Shown here piece by piece: positions 25,891 through 35,446 of a stretch of DNA of 64,000 nt. Below the pieces are notes generated by a model. The model ran no database searches. It saw nothing but the letters and a program-made list of their open reading frames with translations, and was not told the DNA's origin. Source of the DNA: Devosia faecipullorum (GTDB lineage: Bacteria > Pseudomonadota > Alphaproteobacteria > Rhizobiales > Devosiaceae); the NCBI RefSeq assembly GCF_015158295.1, contig NZ_JACDXV010000002.1:257501-321500 (forward strand). Reading direction: 5' to 3'. The position numbers and the translations under genes were made by a program. The first letter of the stretch is position 1; every line of letters begins with the position of its first letter.

Positions 25891-25903
25891 TGTTCACTGA
25901 ACA
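25891..25903. promoter_or_regulatory. Palindromic operator, probable MarR site 1
   Basis: TGTTCACTGAACA is a perfect dyad around a central base, with AT-rich flanks. It lies between the MarR gene and the divergent DUF3592 gene, 25 bases before the latter's start. A close copy (TGTTCACTGCACA) is at 28884. Confidence 0.65.
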
Positions 25904-25927
25904 TTTGTTGGGACGGTGGAGGTTGTC

Positions 25928-26926
25928 TTGGAACGATCAGGGGGTAGGGGACGATCGGCAAGAGCGGGACGGGCAGCCCTCAGGGCTCTGGCATGCCTTG
26001 CGGCATGGGGGGCAATCCAGGCCGTTTCGGCCCAGGATTTGAACAGCGGCTCCGCCCTAGCCGGGATCGAATGGCCTGTCTCGGCCTATGATTGGTCCGA
26101 TGATCCGGACGGGCCGCGCCATGGCCTTTTGGAGCAGGGCGCCGCCGATCTGGGCATGCATTGCGGTGCGGCACGGGAATTCAATGTCTGGAACCTGGAA
26201 AACGAGGAAGACCCCGAAGGGTTCAGGACGGCCATCCTGGGGCGCTATGAGGCGGCGGGCTGGACCTTGACCGAACCCGTCGTGGTCGAGCCCGCGGTCT
26301 ATCTCGCGACCCGTGGGGCCGAGCAATTGGTGGTCTGGCTCAATCCCATTCCTGAGGAATTTGCCCTGGCTCTGTTCAGCTGCAAGCCGCAGGCCGATCC
26401 GGTATCGGCCGCGGACATTGTCGCCGCTGCGCCGCCGGAACCCACATCTTCCGGCCGCTTGCCGATTGTCGGAGAAATGGGGCTGGGCATCATCGCCCTT
26501 GGCGGCTTGGCTTTGTTTTTGGGGCTATGGCGGCGACGCAAGGCCAATGCGGCGCGCAACTGGGCCGAAGTGTCGGCGCTGATCCTCAAAAGCGAAGTGC
26601 AGGAAAGCGAGTTCATGGGCGATTCGCCGGGCGAAAGAGAAATCGGCTATTCGCCCAAGGTCGAATATAGCTACAGCTATGAAGGCGCCGATTATCGCAG
26701 CTCACGGGTGCATTTCGGCCCGGCAATGACGATGGACCAGCAGGTTGCCGACAAGATCATCACGCAATATCCCGCAGGCGCGACTGTCAATGCCCGCGTC
26801 AATCCCGCCCAGCCCAATGAGGCCACGCTGGCGGTCGAGCCACAGCCGGTCGGCCAGTTCGTGACGCTGCCCATCATCTTTGCAGCGACCGGTATCCTGT
26901 TGGTTGTGGTGGCCTATACTTATTGA
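25928..26926 (+). CDS. DUF3592 membrane protein with signal peptide
   Basis: A protein of about 332 residues. A Sec-type signal (ALACLAAWGAIQAVSAQ) leads a periplasmic domain of unknown type with two cysteines, then a membrane segment (GEMGLGIIALGGLALFLGLW) and a DUF3592-like domain (WAEVSALILKSEV, KVEYSYSYEGADYRSS, PNEATLAVEP) ending in a second membrane helix. The TTG at 25928 is preferred because GGTGGAGG sits six bases upstream; a GTG at 25916 is an alternative. Function unknown. It is divergent from the MarR gene with the palindrome between, so it is probably a MarR target and part of an envelope response. Confidence 0.75.
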   Translation: MERSGGRGRSARAGRAALRALACLAAWGAIQAVSAQDLNSGSALAGIEWPVSAYDWSDDPDGPRHGLLEQGAADLGMHCGAAREFNVWNLENEEDPEGFRTAILGRYEAAGWTLTEPVVVEPAVYLATRGAEQLVVWLNPIPEEFALALFSCKPQADPVSAADIVAAAPPEPTSSGRLPIVGEMGLGIIALGGLALFLGLWRRRKANAARNWAEVSALILKSEVQESEFMGDSPGEREIGYSPKVEYSYSYEGADYRSSRVHFGPAMTMDQQVADKIITQYPAGATVNARVNPAQPNEATLAVEPQPVGQFVTLPIIFAATGILLVVVAYTY

Positions 26927-26943
26927 TGCGCATCAGACGAAGA

Positions 26944-26966
26944 GGCCCGCCGATGACGGGCCTTTT
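26944..26966 (+). terminator. Rho-independent terminator
   Basis: GGCCCG pairs with CGGGCC around a 7-base loop and is followed by TTTT, 18 bases past the DUF3592 stop. It can serve the plus-strand gene and separates it from the convergent gene at 26976. Confidence 0.8.
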
Positions 26967-26975
26967 CGTATCCGA

Positions 26976-27620
26976 TCAGGTGCCGAGGGCCGCGCACGTG
27001 TCCCAATCGTAGTTCAAGTCTTCGCCCGCCTGCACCTTGGCGCCAATCGACTCGCCATAGAGCTGTCCGATCTGGAAGCGTGCATCGTCGCCGTACCCCG
27101 CTTCCATCATGAGATCTTCGGCGTAATTGGCGAGCTGCTCGCCCAACGCCTCCAGCTTGGCCGCTGTGTCGCTGTCGCCGGCGTCCTGGCTAACGCTCGC
27201 AGTGGCGAGGAAACCGGCGCCGCAGGTCATGTATTTGTCGATTTCGGCATCCAGCGCCGCAGCTTCGGCATCCGCCACCAGCACTGCGCATTGGTCGGGA
27301 TCGAAACCAAGCTCGGTATTGTTGTCGAAGGCGGCATCGACTTGCAGCGTGTAGCGCCTGCCGATCTCTTCGCGCTCCGCGGTTGAAACATTTTGCGCGG
27401 CGAGGGTGTCATCGGCAAGGTTGAGCAATATTTCGCCCATCTGCCTCAGCCTTGCTTCCTCCTGCTTGGTGTTTTCCATTGCCGGATCGGCCGATACCAG
27501 CAGATAGCCGACGCCGCAGAGCAGCTGCAATTCGGTATCCGCGTGGATCTCGAGGGCCTGTGCGGGCTGCGGGAAGGCGAGCGCCGTGCTGAGAAGCAGG
27601 GCAGGAAGAATTGTCTTCAT
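26976..27620 (-). CDS. Secreted protein with an internal duplication, function unknown
   Basis: A 214-residue protein with a clear signal peptide (MKTILPALLLSTALAFPQPAQA). The mature part is two copies of one unit: LLCGVGYLLVSADP ... FDPDQCAVL and MTCGAGFLATASVS ... YDWDTCAAL. Each begins with a cysteine in a CGxG motif and ends with a DxxxC cysteine, suggesting one disulfide per unit around a helical hairpin. The unit is not recognised. It follows the Sel1-repeat gene by 25 bases on the same strand and is probably co-transcribed, behind the operator at 28884. Likely periplasmic. Confidence 0.75.
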   Translation of the reverse strand: MKTILPALLLSTALAFPQPAQALEIHADTELQLLCGVGYLLVSADPAMENTKQEEARLRQMGEILLNLADDTLAAQNVSTAEREEIGRRYTLQVDAAFDNNTELGFDPDQCAVLVADAEAAALDAEIDKYMTCGAGFLATASVSQDAGDSDTAAKLEALGEQLANYAEDLMMEAGYGDDARFQIGQLYGESIGAKVQAGEDLNYDWDTCAALGT

Positions 27621-27645
27621 CTTGGTTGATCCTGATAGGGGATAG

Positions 27646-28869
27646 CTAAGGAGCCTGCTTTTCGAGTTCGGTTACGTCCGCCAGACCTTTCCGCGCCAAC
27701 AGGATTCCGGCATCGACGGCTTGTTGGTAAAATTGGCGCGCCAAGCCCAGGTCGCGCGGCACGCCCAGCCCTTTTTCATAGTGATTGCCCAGATTGTTCC
27801 AGGCCATCGGATCGCCCAGATCGGCCGCCTTCTGCGTCCATCGGAACGCTTCGGCCTGGTCCTCTGCGACGCCATCGCCCTGCGAATAGAGAAAACCAAG
27901 CGTCGTCATCGCCGTCTTCTCACCCAGTTCCGACGCCTGCAGCAAAAGGCTCGCCGCATAGGCGGTGTCCATGGCCACGCCGCGACCGAGGACATAAATC
28001 TGGCCCAGATTGGCGATGGCCAGGGGTTCTCCCGAAGCCGCGGCGCGTTCGAACAGGGCGATGGCCCTGACCATATCGACCGGCGTGCCTAAGCCTTCGG
28101 CATAGAAGTGCCCCAGTTCATTGGCCGCGAACGGGTCGCCCAGATCTGCCCCATGCTGGTAAAGTCGCAGGGCTTCGGCGTAATTCTGCTCCACGCCCTG
28201 CCCGCTCTGGTACAGCCAGGCCAATTGATAGAGCCCATAGGGATCGTTCTGCGCTGCCGCCATTTCGGCCCAATGGAGCGAACGGCCATAATCCTGCTCC
28301 ACGCCCAGCCCCAACTCGTAAAGCGAGGCGAGGGCGGCCTGCGCCCGCGAATAGCCCTGGTCGGCGGCAAGGCGGTAGTAATGTGCGGCCTGTTGTGCGT
28401 CGACGTCCACGCCAAAACCGAAATCATAGGCTCGGCCCATGCCATGTTGGGCGATCGCCAAGCCGCTTTCGGCCAGCGGCCGGAGCAGCGCCACAGCGCG
28501 TTCCGGCTGCGCTGTCAGGTGGCGGCTGTCGAGCAGATAGGTCGCATAGAGTGCGGTGCCGATCGGGTGTCCGCCGGACATGGCCCGCTCCAGCGCCGCA
28601 ATTGCCGCCGTGTGGTCAAAAGCTTCGGCATGGGCGCGGCCCAGCCAGGCCGCAATGTCGGCGGCATCGGGGCTGGCTGCCAGGGCGTCTTCGCAGACGG
28701 CAATGGCGTGGCGTAGATCGGTAATACGCTGCGGGTGATCGGCGAAACCCGCCTCGAACGGCGAGGCCGCCAGCGCGGCGCAGGACCCGCCTGACGATGC
28801 CAGAACAGGCTGGGCCATGGACACGAACATCCCCGCCAAGCCGATACAAGTCAGTAGCCGTGCCCTCAT
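27646..28869 (-). CDS. Sel1-repeat (SLR/TPR-like) secreted protein
   Basis: A 407-residue protein with a signal peptide (LLTCIGLAGMFVSMAQPVLA) followed by about eight Sel1-like repeats of the form A...LG..Y..G.GV..D...A...Y..AA..G, for example AAAQNDPYGLYQLAWLYQSG. Such solenoids mediate protein contacts, often in the periplasm. No enzymatic motif is present. The ATG at 28869 lies 15 bases from the palindromic operator at 28884-28896, which would overlap its promoter. Upstream of and probably co-transcribed with the duplicated secreted protein gene. Confidence 0.85.
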   Translation of the reverse strand: MRARLLTCIGLAGMFVSMAQPVLASSGGSCAALAASPFEAGFADHPQRITDLRHAIAVCEDALAASPDAADIAAWLGRAHAEAFDHTAAIAALERAMSGGHPIGTALYATYLLDSRHLTAQPERAVALLRPLAESGLAIAQHGMGRAYDFGFGVDVDAQQAAHYYRLAADQGYSRAQAALASLYELGLGVEQDYGRSLHWAEMAAAQNDPYGLYQLAWLYQSGQGVEQNYAEALRLYQHGADLGDPFAANELGHFYAEGLGTPVDMVRAIALFERAAASGEPLAIANLGQIYVLGRGVAMDTAYAASLLLQASELGEKTAMTTLGFLYSQGDGVAEDQAEAFRWTQKAADLGDPMAWNNLGNHYEKGLGVPRDLGLARQFYQQAVDAGILLARKGLADVTELEKQAP

Positions 28870-28883
28870 CGCGCCACCTTATA

Positions 28884-28896
28884 TGTTCACTGCACA
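28884..28896. promoter_or_regulatory. Palindromic operator, probable MarR site 2
   Basis: TGTTCACTGCACA differs from the MarR-gene site at 25891 by one base and keeps the AT-rich flank on one side. It lies just before the Sel1-repeat gene, about 3 kb from the regulator gene. Confidence 0.55.
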
Positions 28897-29062
28897 CTTA
28901 ACAGCGAAATGCGGGCTTAGCAATAGATTGCAGATCATGTGGCGAGCCGCTGTGGTCGATCGCCCGGCGCAGTGCCGACGGGACTTTCCGGCGCTCGACA
29001 GGGCCATCATTGCTGCAACGGGCAGCTATAATCGCCACTTGGGTCAATGGATCATCATCAGT

Positions 29063-29076
29063 TTGATCTGCATCAA
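29063..29076. promoter_or_regulatory. FNR/NnrR-type box upstream of nosR
   Basis: TTGATCTGCATCAA is a perfect FNR-family dyad (TTGAT-N4-ATCAA). If it activates from -41.5, transcription would start near 29111, consistent with the nosR start chosen at 29138. Members of this regulator family respond to oxygen loss or nitric oxide and commonly control nos genes. Confidence 0.8.
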
Positions 29077-29137
29077 CGAATTGATTGGCCGAGTGATGGA
29101 GGAATGCCTCCGCAATCAATTGCTGGAATGGCGTGGA

Positions 29138-31306
29138 ATGTCGATTTTCCGTTTTCTTCTCGCGCTTTGCTTCGGTCTGTGTCTCGCGCTCTCCGCCAGC
29201 ACAATATCCAGCGCCAGCCCGGTATTGCAGGATTACCTGCCCAGTGTGGCCGCTGCCGATCTCGTGCCTGGCGCCGACAGTTTTGGCCCGGTGCGCGACG
29301 ACATCGCGGTCGCGCCGGTGCTGAGCGGCGACGAGGTCGTGGCCTGGGCTTTCGTCACCTCCGATTTTGTCGGCACGACGGGCTATTCGGGCAAGCCGAT
29401 CCATACGCTGGTGGCGGTGGGGCTAGACGCCAAGGTCATCAGCGTAAAGCTGGTCAAGCATTCCGAACCCATCGTTCTGATCGGCATTCCCGATGCCAAG
29501 GTGCAGGCGATGGTGGCCGGCTATGCCGGACTCGATCTAATCGCGGAGGCGAAATCCGGCGGCACGGCGCATGAGGTGGACATCATCTCGGGCGCGACGG
29601 TGACCGTGATGGTGATCGACGATTCCATCGTTCGCTCGGGGCTCAAGGTTGCCCGCGCGCTTGGCCTTGGCGGCCTTGCCCGCGAGACGGAAAGCACCGG
29701 ACCGCGCTTTGAAGTGAACCCGGATGCTGCTGCCGCGACCGACTGGATCGAGGCCGAAGGCGACGGCACCGTGCGGCGGCTTTCGCTGGATGTGGCCCAG
29801 GTCAATGACGCCTTTGCCGGCCATGCCGATGATCGGGCGCGCGAACGAGCGCTGACCGAAGCGCCGGAAACCAGCTTCATCGACATGTATGCTTCCCTGG
29901 TTTCGGTGCCGGCGATCGGAACGGCCGTGCTTGGGGAGGCCGAGGCTGCCAATCTTGGAACCTGGCTGAAAGAGGGCGAGAGCGCCATCGCGGTGATGGG
30001 GCGAGGCCTCTATTCCTTCAAGGGGTCGGGCTATGTGCGCGGCGGCATTTTCGACCGTATCGTGCTCATTCAGGATGATGTCTCGGTGCGTTTCCGCGAC
30101 CGTGACCATCGGCGCCTCAATCGCATCGCACTCGATGGCGCGCCCGCCTTCACCGAAATGGACATGTTTCGGATCCCCGCCGAACTGGGCTTCGATCCGA
30201 CAAAGCCCTTCCGTATCCAGTTGCTGGTGCAACGCGAAGTTGGTCCCATCGAAAAGGTCTTCCACACATTCGAGCTCGGCTATCAATTGCCGCAACAATA
30301 TCTGCGCGCCATCGCCGCGCCGGTGACGGAAGTGGTTGTTCCCGCGGCTCAGACCGAGCTGAGCGCCCAGGCCGAACTCTGGCAGCGCATCTGGCTCGAT
30401 TCCAAGCTCAAGATCGGCATTCTGGCCGCGATGCTGGTGGTGCTGACGGGTGTGTTCTTCTTTCAGACCTTCGTCGTCAAGAACGCCAAGGCCTTCTATA
30501 TCTTCCGCATTGCCTTCCTGACCTTCACGCTGGTTTTCCTAGGCTGGTATGCCAATGCGCAGCTCTCCGTCGTCAACCTGCTGGCGCTGTTCGGCAGCGT
30601 CGTGGAAGGGTTCAGCTGGCAGGCTTTCCTGCTTGATCCTCTGACCTTCATCCTGTGGTTTGCCGTCGCCGCCGCCCTGCTGTTCTGGGGGCGCGGGGCC
30701 TATTGCGGCTGGCTGTGTCCATTCGGCGCCCTGCAGGAATTGACCAACCAGATCGCGCGCAAGCTGCGCATCCCGCAATGGACGCTGCCCTGGGGCCTGC
30801 ATGAGCGGCTGTGGCCGGTCAAATACATGATCTTTCTGGGGCTGTTCGGCGTGTCGCTGATGAGCGTCGAGCAGGCCGAGCATCTGGCCGAAGTCGAGCC
30901 GTTCAAGACCGCGATCATCCTCAATTTCGTGCGTGCCTGGCCGTTCGTTGCCTATGCGGTGGCGCTCCTGGTCGCCGGGCTGTTCGTCGAGCGGTTCTAT
31001 TGCCGCTATCTCTGTCCGCTTGGCGCTGCCCTCGCCATTCCGGCGCGAATCCGCATGTTCGACTGGCTGAAGCGGTACCGCGAATGCGGCAATCCCTGCC
31101 AGACTTGCGCCAATCAATGCCCCGTCCAGGCGATCCACAAGACCGGTGAGATCAATCCGAACGAGTGCATCAACTGCTTGCATTGCCAGGTTCTCTACCA
31201 GTCCAAGACGGTGTGCCCGGTGGTGATCAAGAAGGAAAAGGCGCGGGCCAAGCTCGCCGCCAGTCCCGGCCGTCTCCCCGACCCGGCTGTCCGAATTCAA
31301 AATTAA
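29138..31306 (+). CDS. nosR: NosR, membrane flavo-iron-sulfur protein for nitrous oxide reduction
   Basis: A 722-residue NosR. A signal-like N-terminus ([18 protein letters not shown]) leads into a periplasmic FMN-binding domain, whose flavinylation motif is in [15 protein letters not shown]. Membrane helices follow, with [13 protein letters not shown] and [12 protein letters not shown] motifs, and then a cytoplasmic ferredoxin-like part ([21 protein letters not shown]). NosR is required for nosZ expression and supplies electrons to NosZ. The ATG at 29138 is chosen because it opens the signal sequence and lies about 27 bases after the start site predicted from the FNR box; the frame runs open to 28817 but would then include the promoter. 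First gene of the nosRZDFYLX operon. Confidence 0.95.
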   Translation: MSIFRFLLALCFGLCLALSASTISSASPVLQDYLPSVAAADLVPGADSFGPVRDDIAVAPVLSGDEVVAWAFVTSDFVGTTGYSGKPIHTLVAVGLDAKVISVKLVKHSEPIVLIGIPDAKVQAMVAGYAGLDLIAEAKSGGTAHEVDIISGATVTVMVIDDSIVRSGLKVARALGLGGLARETESTGPRFEVNPDAAAATDWIEAEGDGTVRRLSLDVAQVNDAFAGHADDRARERALTEAPETSFIDMYASLVSVPAIGTAVLGEAEAANLGTWLKEGESAIAVMGRGLYSFKGSGYVRGGIFDRIVLIQDDVSVRFRDRDHRRLNRIALDGAPAFTEMDMFRIPAELGFDPTKPFRIQLLVQREVGPIEKVFHTFELGYQLPQQYLRAIAAPVTEVVVPAAQTELSAQAELWQRIWLDSKLKIGILAAMLVVLTGVFFFQTFVVKNAKAFYIFRIAFLTFTLVFLGWYANAQLSVVNLLALFGSVVEGFSWQAFLLDPLTFILWFAVAAALLFWGRGAYCGWLCPFGALQELTNQIARKLRIPQWTLPWGLHERLWPVKYMIFLGLFGVSLMSVEQAEHLAEVEPFKTAIILNFVRAWPFVAYAVALLVAGLFVERFYCRYLCPLGAALAIPARIRMFDWLKRYRECGNPCQTCANQCPVQAIHKTGEINPNECINCLHCQVLYQSKTVCPVVIKKEKARAKLAASPGRLPDPAVRIQN

Positions 31307-31326
31307 CTCACGAAGGAGAGACGATT

Positions 31327-33249
31327 ATGGAAAACAGCGAAAATAAGGGGCTCAGTCGCCGCGCATTGTTCGGCGCCACTGCCGGGGCGGCAGTGCTTGC
31401 TGGAACCATGGGGCCCGCCGCGCTTGGCCTCGGCGCTGCCATGCTGACGACGCCGGCACTGGCTGCCGGGGGCGATGGCAGCGTGGGTCCGGGCCTGCTC
31501 GATGATTATTACGGCTTCTGGTCTTCGGGGCAGACGGGCGAAATGCGCATTCTCGGCATCCCCTCAATGCGCGAATTGATGCGGGTGCCCGTATTCAATC
31601 GCTGCTCGGCCACGGGCTGGGGGCAGACCAATGAATCGATCCGTGTGCACCAGCGCACGATGTCGGAGAAGACTAAGAAGCAGCTCGCCGCCAACGGCAA
31701 GAAAATTCATGATAATGGCGATCTGCACCACGTCCATATGTCCTTCACCGAAGGCAAATATGACGGCCGCTACCTGTTCATGAACGACAAGGCCAATACG
31801 CGCGTCGCGCGCGTTCGCTGCGATGTGATGAAGACCGATGCCATTCTGGAAATCCCCAATGCCAAGGGCATCCACGGTATGCGCCCGCAGAAATGGCCGC
31901 GCTCGAACTATGTGTTCTGCAATGGTGAGGACGAAGCACCGTTGATCAATGACGGCTCGACCATGCGGGACGTCTCGACCTATGTGAACATCTTCACCGC
32001 CGTCGACGCCGATGCCTGGGACGTGGCCTGGCAGGTCCAGGTCTCCGGCAATCTCGACAATTGCGATGCCGACTATACCGGCAAATGGGCCTTCTCGACC
32101 TCGTATAATTCCGAGATGGGGATGAACCTGGCAGAGATGACCGAGTCCGAAATGGACCACGTGGTCGTCTTCAATATCGAGGAGATCGAAAAAGCCATTG
32201 CCGCGGGCCAATATGAAGAGATCAACGGCGTAAAGGTTCTGGATGGGCGCAAGGAGGCCAAGTCCCTCTTTACCCGCTACATCCCGATCGCCAACAACCC
32301 GCATGGTTGCAACATGGCGCCCGACAAGAAGCATCTTTGCGTTGGCGGCAAGCTGTCGCCGACGGTGACGGTGCTGGATATCACCAAGTTCGACGCTTTG
32401 TTCTATGAAGACGCCGAGCCGCGTTCCGCCGTGGTGGCCGAGCCGCAACTGGGCCTTGGGCCCCTGCACACCGCCTTTGACGGCCGCGGCAATGCCTATA
32501 CCTCGCTGTTCCTCGACAGCCAGGTGGTAAAGTGGAACATCGAAGACGCGGTTCGCGCCTATGCCGGGGAAGACATCGACCCGATCAAGGACAAGATCGA
32601 CGTGCATTACCAGCCTGGGCACCTCAAGACGGTGATGGGCGAAACGCTGGACGCCACCAGCGACTGGCTGGTTTGCCTCTGCAAGTTCTCCAAGGACCGC
32701 TTCCTCAATGTCGGGCCGCTCAAGCCCGAAAATGACCAGTTGATCGACATTTCTGGCGACAAGATGAAGCTGGTGCATGACGGCCCGACCTTTGCCGAGC
32801 CGCATGACGCAATCGCGGTTCACCCCTCGATCATGTCGGGCATCAAGTCGGTCTGGGACCGGCAGGATCCGATGTGGGCCGAAACCCGCGCTCAGGCCGA
32901 GGCCGATGGGGTCGATATCGACGACTGGTGCGACACCGTCATCCGCGATGGCAACAAGGTGCGCGTCTATATGTCGAGCGTTGCCCCGTCCTTCTCGCTT
33001 GAGGAGTTCACGGTGCAGGAAGGCGATGAGGTCACAATCATCGTCACCAATATGGACGAGATCGATGACCTGACGCATGGCTTCACCATGGGCAATCATG
33101 GCGTCGCCATGGAAGTCGGTCCGCAGCAGACCAGTTCCGTGACCTTCGTGGCGGCCAATGCGGGTGTATACTGGTATTATTGCCAGTGGTTCTGCCATGC
33201 CCTGCACATGGAAATGCGCGGTCGCATGTTCGTCGAACCCAAGGCCTGA
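31327..33249 (+). CDS. nosZ: Nitrous oxide reductase (clade I)
   Basis: A 640-residue N2O reductase, the periplasmic copper enzyme that reduces N2O to N2. A twin-arginine signal ([18 protein letters not shown]) shows Tat export and places it in clade I. The seven-bladed propeller carries the CuZ histidines, among them [12 protein letters not shown] and [13 protein letters not shown]. The C-terminal cupredoxin domain holds CuA: Cys619, Trp621, Cys623, His627 and Met630 in [22 protein letters not shown] lies before the ATG. Twenty bases after nosR, before nosD. Confidence 0.97.
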   Translation: MENSENKGLSRRALFGATAGAAVLAGTMGPAALGLGAAMLTTPALAAGGDGSVGPGLLDDYYGFWSSGQTGEMRILGIPSMRELMRVPVFNRCSATGWGQTNESIRVHQRTMSEKTKKQLAANGKKIHDNGDLHHVHMSFTEGKYDGRYLFMNDKANTRVARVRCDVMKTDAILEIPNAKGIHGMRPQKWPRSNYVFCNGEDEAPLINDGSTMRDVSTYVNIFTAVDADAWDVAWQVQVSGNLDNCDADYTGKWAFSTSYNSEMGMNLAEMTESEMDHVVVFNIEEIEKAIAAGQYEEINGVKVLDGRKEAKSLFTRYIPIANNPHGCNMAPDKKHLCVGGKLSPTVTVLDITKFDALFYEDAEPRSAVVAEPQLGLGPLHTAFDGRGNAYTSLFLDSQVVKWNIEDAVRAYAGEDIDPIKDKIDVHYQPGHLKTVMGETLDATSDWLVCLCKFSKDRFLNVGPLKPENDQLIDISGDKMKLVHDGPTFAEPHDAIAVHPSIMSGIKSVWDRQDPMWAETRAQAEADGVDIDDWCDTVIRDGNKVRVYMSSVAPSFSLEEFTVQEGDEVTIIVTNMDEIDDLTHGFTMGNHGVAMEVGPQQTSSVTFVAANAGVYWYYCQWFCHALHMEMRGRMFVEPKA

Positions 33250-33252
33250 CCC

Positions 33253-34581
33253 ATGCGCTGGCTTGCCCTGTTTCTCGGACTGACCCTGGTGTTGCCCGCT
33301 GCGGCGGCCGAGCATCTGGTCGGCCCTGGCCAGGGCAAGCTGGCACTTGCCATCGCCGGGGCTTCCCCCGGCGATGTGCTGGTCCTTGAAACCGGCGCCT
33401 ATTCGGGCTCCATCATCATCGATCGTCCGCTGACCATTACGGGGCCCTCCGGCGCCGTGGTGGACGGCGAGGGCATTGGCAGCGTCATCACCATTGCCGC
33501 TCCCGATGTGACGCTGACCGGCTTTGCCGTCACCGGTTCGGGCGACCGCAATGAAGATCTCGATGCCGGCGTCAAAATCCTGAAGGGCGCGGACCGAACC
33601 CGCATCGAGGCGCTTTCACTCCTCGACAACATGCATGGGATCGACGTGCATGGCGGCCGCGACGCGCAAATCCTGAGCAACAGCATTATCGGCCGGCAGA
33701 ACCCGCACATGAATGAGCGCGGCAATGGCATTTATGTCTGGAACAGCCCCGGCACGCTGCTCGATGGCAATGACATCCGCTATGGTCGCGACGGCATTTT
33801 TTCCAATGCCAGCGCCGACAGCATCTATCGCAGCAATATCATGCGCGATCTGCGGTTCGCGGTGCATTTCATGTACACCAAGAATACCGAGGTATTGGGC
33901 AATATTTCGATCGGCAACCATCTCGGCTTTGCCATCATGTTCTCGGACCGCGCGAAAATTCTCAACAATTTGAGCCTGGGCGACCGCGAACACGGACTGA
34001 TGCTGAACTATGCCAACAATGCCGATGTCGCCGGCAATCTGGTGCGCGGCGGCACCAAGAAATGCCTCTTCATCTACAATGCCCACAAGAACCTGATCTG
34101 GGACAATCGCTTCGAAGGGTGCGGTATCGGCATTCATTTCACGGCCGGTTCGGAGCGAAACGTGCTGACCGCCAATGCTTTCATCGCCAATCGGGAGCAG
34201 GTCAAATATGTCGGCACCCGCAACATGGAATGGAGCCATGAGGGGCAGGGCAATTTCTGGTCCGATCACCCTGCCTTCGACCTCAATGGCGACGGCATAG
34301 CCGACAGCTTCTATCGCCCCAATGATCTCATGGATCAGATTCTGTGGTCGCAGCCTGCGGCAAGCCTGTTGATCGGCTCGCCCGCCGTGCAATTGGTGCG
34401 CTGGAGCCAGCGGGATTTCCCTGCGACGCTCCCCGGCGGCGTGCGCGACAGCGCGCCTTTGATGCGACCGCTGACCATCTCCGTCCCGCCCGAGATCCTC
34501 AGCCTCGAAGCTGAAGCCGAAGGTCGCTGGGAAGAAGGAAACTACGATGACGCCGACCCTGAAAATCTCGCAACTCACTAA
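33253..34581 (+). CDS. nosD: NosD, periplasmic copper-site maturation protein
   Basis: A 442-residue protein with a signal peptide (MRWLALFLGLTLVLPAAAA) and a right-handed beta-helix of CASH repeats, seen as recurrent ...G.GI.V..S.....GN.I...RDGIF stretches. NosD works with the NosFY ABC transporter in building the CuZ cluster of NosZ. It begins three bases after nosZ stops and overlaps nosF by 35 bases, so expression is coupled. Confidence 0.94.
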   Translation: MRWLALFLGLTLVLPAAAAEHLVGPGQGKLALAIAGASPGDVLVLETGAYSGSIIIDRPLTITGPSGAVVDGEGIGSVITIAAPDVTLTGFAVTGSGDRNEDLDAGVKILKGADRTRIEALSLLDNMHGIDVHGGRDAQILSNSIIGRQNPHMNERGNGIYVWNSPGTLLDGNDIRYGRDGIFSNASADSIYRSNIMRDLRFAVHFMYTKNTEVLGNISIGNHLGFAIMFSDRAKILNNLSLGDREHGLMLNYANNADVAGNLVRGGTKKCLFIYNAHKNLIWDNRFEGCGIGIHFTAGSERNVLTANAFIANREQVKYVGTRNMEWSHEGQGNFWSDHPAFDLNGDGIADSFYRPNDLMDQILWSQPAASLLIGSPAVQLVRWSQRDFPATLPGGVRDSAPLMRPLTISVPPEILSLEAEAEGRWEEGNYDDADPENLATH

Positions 34582-35446
34582 GCGTTTTGGCGAGGTTGAG
34601 GCGCTGAAGACCGTTTCCCTGTCGCTGGAAGCGGGCAAGCGCGCGGCGCTGCTCGGCCACAATGGCGCGGGCAAATCCACGCTGATGAAAATAGTTCTCG
34701 GCCTAATACCCTTTGACGGCGGTGAGGTGATCGTCTGCGGCACGACGCCGGGTTCGTCCGCCGCGCGCAGCCAGGTGGCCTATCTGCCGGAAAATGCCGC
34801 GTTTCACCCGGCTTTGACCGGCGAAGAGCAACTCCGCCACTATCTGGCCCTGCGTGGCGAGAACCCCAAACTTGCCATGGACCTGCTGGCCCGGGTCGGG
34901 CTGGAAAAAGCGGCGCGGCGGCGGATCGGCACCTATTCAAAAGGCATGCGTCAGCGCGTGGGGCTGGCCCAGACCTTGATCGGACGCCCGCGCCTGCTGG
35001 TTCTGGACGAGCCGACCTCCGGGCTTGATCCGGTGTCGCGGCGCGATTTCTACAATCTGCTCGATGGGCTTTCCGCCGAGGGGACAGCCATTTTGCTGTC
35101 CTCCCACGTTTTGACCGAAGTCGAGGCGCGCACCGACACTATTCTCATCCTCTCCGGCGGAAAGCTGGTGGCGGAAGGCACGCTCGGCGCCCTGCGTGCC
35201 CAGGCCGCCCTGCCGGTCAGCATGCTCGTTCGACCTGCTGACGGCCAAGCGAGCTCCCTCGCTTCGGCGTTGCCCGAAGCGGTTTCGGGAAATGATGGGC
35301 TGTTGCATCTCACCTGTACGCAGGCAGAAAAGCTCCCCCTGCTGGCTCGCATCACCGCGCTCGGAACAGGGGTCGCCGATCTCGATGTCATCCCACCCAG
35401 CCTCGAAGACATCTATAGCCATTTCAGCCGGAGGGACGGGCAATGA
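34547..35446 (+). CDS. nosF: NosF, ABC transporter ATP-binding protein
   Basis: A 299-residue ATPase with Walker A GHNGAGKST, signature YSKGMRQRVGLAQ, Walker B LLVLDEPTSGLD and the switch histidine in LLSSHV. With the membrane protein NosY it is thought to move a sulfur species needed for the CuZ centre. The ATG lies inside the end of nosD. The family assignment follows from the nos operon position as well as the sequence. Confidence 0.95.
   Translation: MTPTLKISQLTKRFGEVEALKTVSLSLEAGKRAALLGHNGAGKSTLMKIVLGLIPFDGGEVIVCGTTPGSSAARSQVAYLPENAAFHPALTGEEQLRHYLALRGENPKLAMDLLARVGLEKAARRRIGTYSKGMRQRVGLAQTLIGRPRLLVLDEPTSGLDPVSRRDFYNLLDGLSAEGTAILLSSHVLTEVEARTDTILILSGGKLVAEGTLGALRAQAALPVSMLVRPADGQASSLASALPEAVSGNDGLLHLTCTQAEKLPLLARITALGTGVADLDVIPPSLEDIYSHFSRRDGQ

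Noticed and set aside
28817-29137. Upstream extension of the nosR frame
   Set aside because: It would place the FNR-type box inside the coding region; the signal sequence starts at 29138.
31564-33315. Long minus-strand open frame of 583 codons opposite nosZ
   Set aside because: Antisense to an unmistakable nosZ; composition is that of a reverse-frame shadow.
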